From Candidatus Saccharibacteria bacterium UBA7683 (lineage in GTDB: Bacteria; Patescibacteriota; Saccharimonadia; Saccharimonadales; UBA7683), in contig DLGX01000016.1 in NCBI GenBank assembly GCA_002482925.1, positions 1 through 6,924 on the forward strand: a stretch of 6,924 nt of DNA, read 5' to 3'. The position numbers and the translations under genes were made by a program. Shown here piece after piece: positions 5,816 to 6,924 of the stretch (its first letter is position 1; each line of letters starts with the position of its first letter). The notes under the pieces were generated by a model. The model was given only the letters and a program-made list of their open reading frames with translations. It did not search any database and was not told where the DNA came from.

Positions 5816-6115
5816 ATGAAATTAACACGTGAAGACATATTAAAATTAGCCAGACTAAGCCGTCTTAAGCTAACCGAAACCGAGATTGAGAAGTATCAAA
5901 AAGAAATAAGTTCAATTTTAGAATACGTAGAACAGCTCGATTCTATAGATGTAAGCGGCCTTACGCCAACCTATCAGATCACTGGTCTAACCAGTAGTGG
6001 GCCTAACGCAACTCGCGAAGATGAAGTTACAGAGCAAATTACTCAAGAAGAATTATTTAAGAATCTACCAGACATTGAAGACGGGCATATTAAAGTAAAA
6101 AGGATGATCGCGTAA
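5816..6115 (+). CDS. gatC: Asp-tRNA(Asn)/Glu-tRNA(Gln) amidotransferase subunit C
   Basis: GatC is the small structural subunit of the GatCAB amidotransferase, which converts misacylated Glu-tRNA(Gln) or Asp-tRNA(Asn) to the amidated form in the cytoplasm; it wraps around GatA and stabilises it. The 99 residues match the family length of about 95-100 and pattern: an N-terminal helix with LKLARLSRLKL, ILEYVEQLDSIDVSGLTPTY, then TREDEV and a C-terminal NLPDIEDGHIKVKRMI, the counterpart of the usual NAP-x-x-x-DG-x-x-x-VP end. The ATG at 5816 is preferred over an in-frame TTG at 5807, because the TTG starts inside the -10 box and would not be transcribed. No Shine-Dalgarno is present. The stop codon overlaps the gatA start by one base (TAATG), so the two are translationally coupled. 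Confidence 0.94.
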   Translation: MKLTREDILKLARLSRLKLTETEIEKYQKEISSILEYVEQLDSIDVSGLTPTYQITGLTSSGPNATREDEVTEQITQEELFKNLPDIEDGHIKVKRMIA

Positions 6116-6924
6116 TGACTGTGTGGAAGCCTATTACCCAGCTTGCAGATGATGTAAAATCAGGTAAAACTACTGCTGTAGAGCTTGTAGAAAAATCTTT
6201 AAAGCTTATTCAAGAACATCAAGAATTTCAAGCAATTATTGCTACAACTGAAGAACGGGCGAGAAAACGTGCAGCTGAAATTGATGCAAAGGTAAAAAAT
6301 GGTGAAGATACTGGTCGATTAGCAGGTGTACCATTTGTAGCTAAAGACAACTTTTTAGTATTTGGCGCTGACACAACTGCTTCGAGTAATATTTTAAAGG
6401 GTTTCGATGCGCCATATCAGGCAACAGCGATTGAAAAACTTGAAGCTGAAGGGGCAATTTGTGTTGCGAAGGCTAACCTAGATGCATTTGCCCACGGTGC
6501 AAGTACAGAAAACAGTGACTTCTTTACAACCAAGAATCCTCACAATATAGAACATGTTCCTGGTGGCTCTTCTGGCGGTTCTACTGCAAGTGTTGCGCTT
6601 CAACTAGCTCCGTTTTCGCTTGGTACCGACACCGGTGGCTCAATCCGCCAGCCAGCCAGCTTTTGCGGTGTAGTAGGCTTAAAACCAACGTACGGATTAG
6701 TTTCACGAAGCGGCGTAGTAGCAATGGCTAGTAGTACCGACGTAATTGGGCCTATTGCGTCGACTGTTGAAGATACCGCCTTAGTACTGGACATACTGGC
6801 AGGACAAGACATACTTGATGGAACTACGATTGAACGTGAAAGTGCGTACACTGAACTGGATACCGATCTTAAAGGTAAAAAAGTTGGAATTATTAAAGAA
6901 TACTTTGGTGAAGGTTTAGATCCA
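6115..6924 (+). CDS. gatA: Asp-tRNA(Asn)/Glu-tRNA(Gln) amidotransferase subunit A (3' end outside window)
   Basis: GatA is the amidase-signature subunit that releases ammonia from glutamine for transfer to the tRNA-bound Glu or Asp by GatB. The first 270 of roughly 480 residues are present. The catalytic Ser-cisSer-Lys triad is intact: Lys77 in VAKDNF, Ser152 in PGGSSGGS and Ser176 in GTDTGGSIRQPASFCG, followed by GVVGLKPTYGLVSRSGVV. These positions are two less than the 79/154/178 I remember for Staphylococcus aureus GatA, so the start is well placed. AAGGA at 6100-6104 lies ten bases before the ATG, which overlaps the gatC stop. The usual DEFAMGSSTE segment reads DAFAHGASTE here (123-132), with Glu to Ala and Met to His. 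Glutamine-binding residues of the C-terminal half are not in the window. gatB is not seen and may lie downstream. Confidence 0.95.
   Translation, partial: MTVWKPITQLADDVKSGKTTAVELVEKSLKLIQEHQEFQAIIATTEERARKRAAEIDAKVKNGEDTGRLAGVPFVAKDNFLVFGADTTASSNILKGFDAPYQATAIEKLEAEGAICVAKANLDAFAHGASTENSDFFTTKNPHNIEHVPGGSSGGSTASVALQLAPFSLGTDTGGSIRQPASFCGVVGLKPTYGLVSRSGVVAMASSTDVIGPIASTVEDTALVLDILAGQDILDGTTIERESAYTELDTDLKGKKVGIIKEYFGEGLDP

Noticed and set aside
6600..6851. Minus-strand open frame opposite gatA
   Set aside because: It overlaps the conserved catalytic segment of GatA, which is certain to be the coding strand.
1..6924. Recoded TGA, CRISPR array, tRNA or rRNA gene, insertion sequence
   Set aside because: Six genes are full or family-consistent under the standard code. 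The five visible + strand stops and the hydrolase stop are TAA or TAG, but six genes are too few to infer loss of TGA stops. No spaced direct repeats, cloverleaf or terminal inverted repeats with a transposase were seen.

Overview
The window is 6.9 kb of AT-rich, gene-dense bacterial DNA. It holds six genes, two cut by the window edges, and no gene-free stretch over about 100 bases. I favour a candidate phyla radiation (Patescibacteria) member, most likely Saccharibacteria (TM7). The reasons are a soluble HerA/VirD4-like ATPase of the kind annotated as type IV secretion-like in those genomes, a hypothetical partner gene of a kind I recall from the same phyla, a secreted DUF4214 protein, and tiny intergenic gaps. 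This placement is from memory of the families and was not checked. No open frame is broken by TGA, so the standard code fits.

Layout on the + strand: the C-terminal part of uvrB (1-1234); a promoter, then a two-gene unit with a 10-base gap, made of a 674-aa P-loop ATPase (1291-3315) and a 235-aa protein of unknown function whose second half is an 18-unit hexapeptide repeat (3326-4033); a near-consensus promoter with an inverted repeat around its -10 box and a leader hairpin, driving a secreted 204-aa protein with two DUF4214 units (4114-4728); and a strong intrinsic terminator (4747-4779). On the - strand, an alpha/beta hydrolase (4778-5722) converges on that terminator. Divergent from it on the + strand is gatC-gatA (5816-6924, gatA cut by the window end).

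Functions: UvrB is nucleotide excision repair and GatCA is tRNA-dependent amidation; both are housekeeping. The block 1291-4728 is the lineage-specific part: a cytoplasmic DNA- or substrate-pumping type ATPase, a probable beta-solenoid partner, and an exported protein under its own strong promoter. It is the best candidate for an undescribed system, though the link between the ATPase unit and the exported protein rests on adjacency alone.

All three + strand promoters carry an extended -10 (TGnTATAAT). The ATPase and gatC starts lack a Shine-Dalgarno sequence, and gatC looks leaderless. The hexad protein, the DUF4214 protein, the hydrolase and gatA have recognisable purine-rich ribosome sites.
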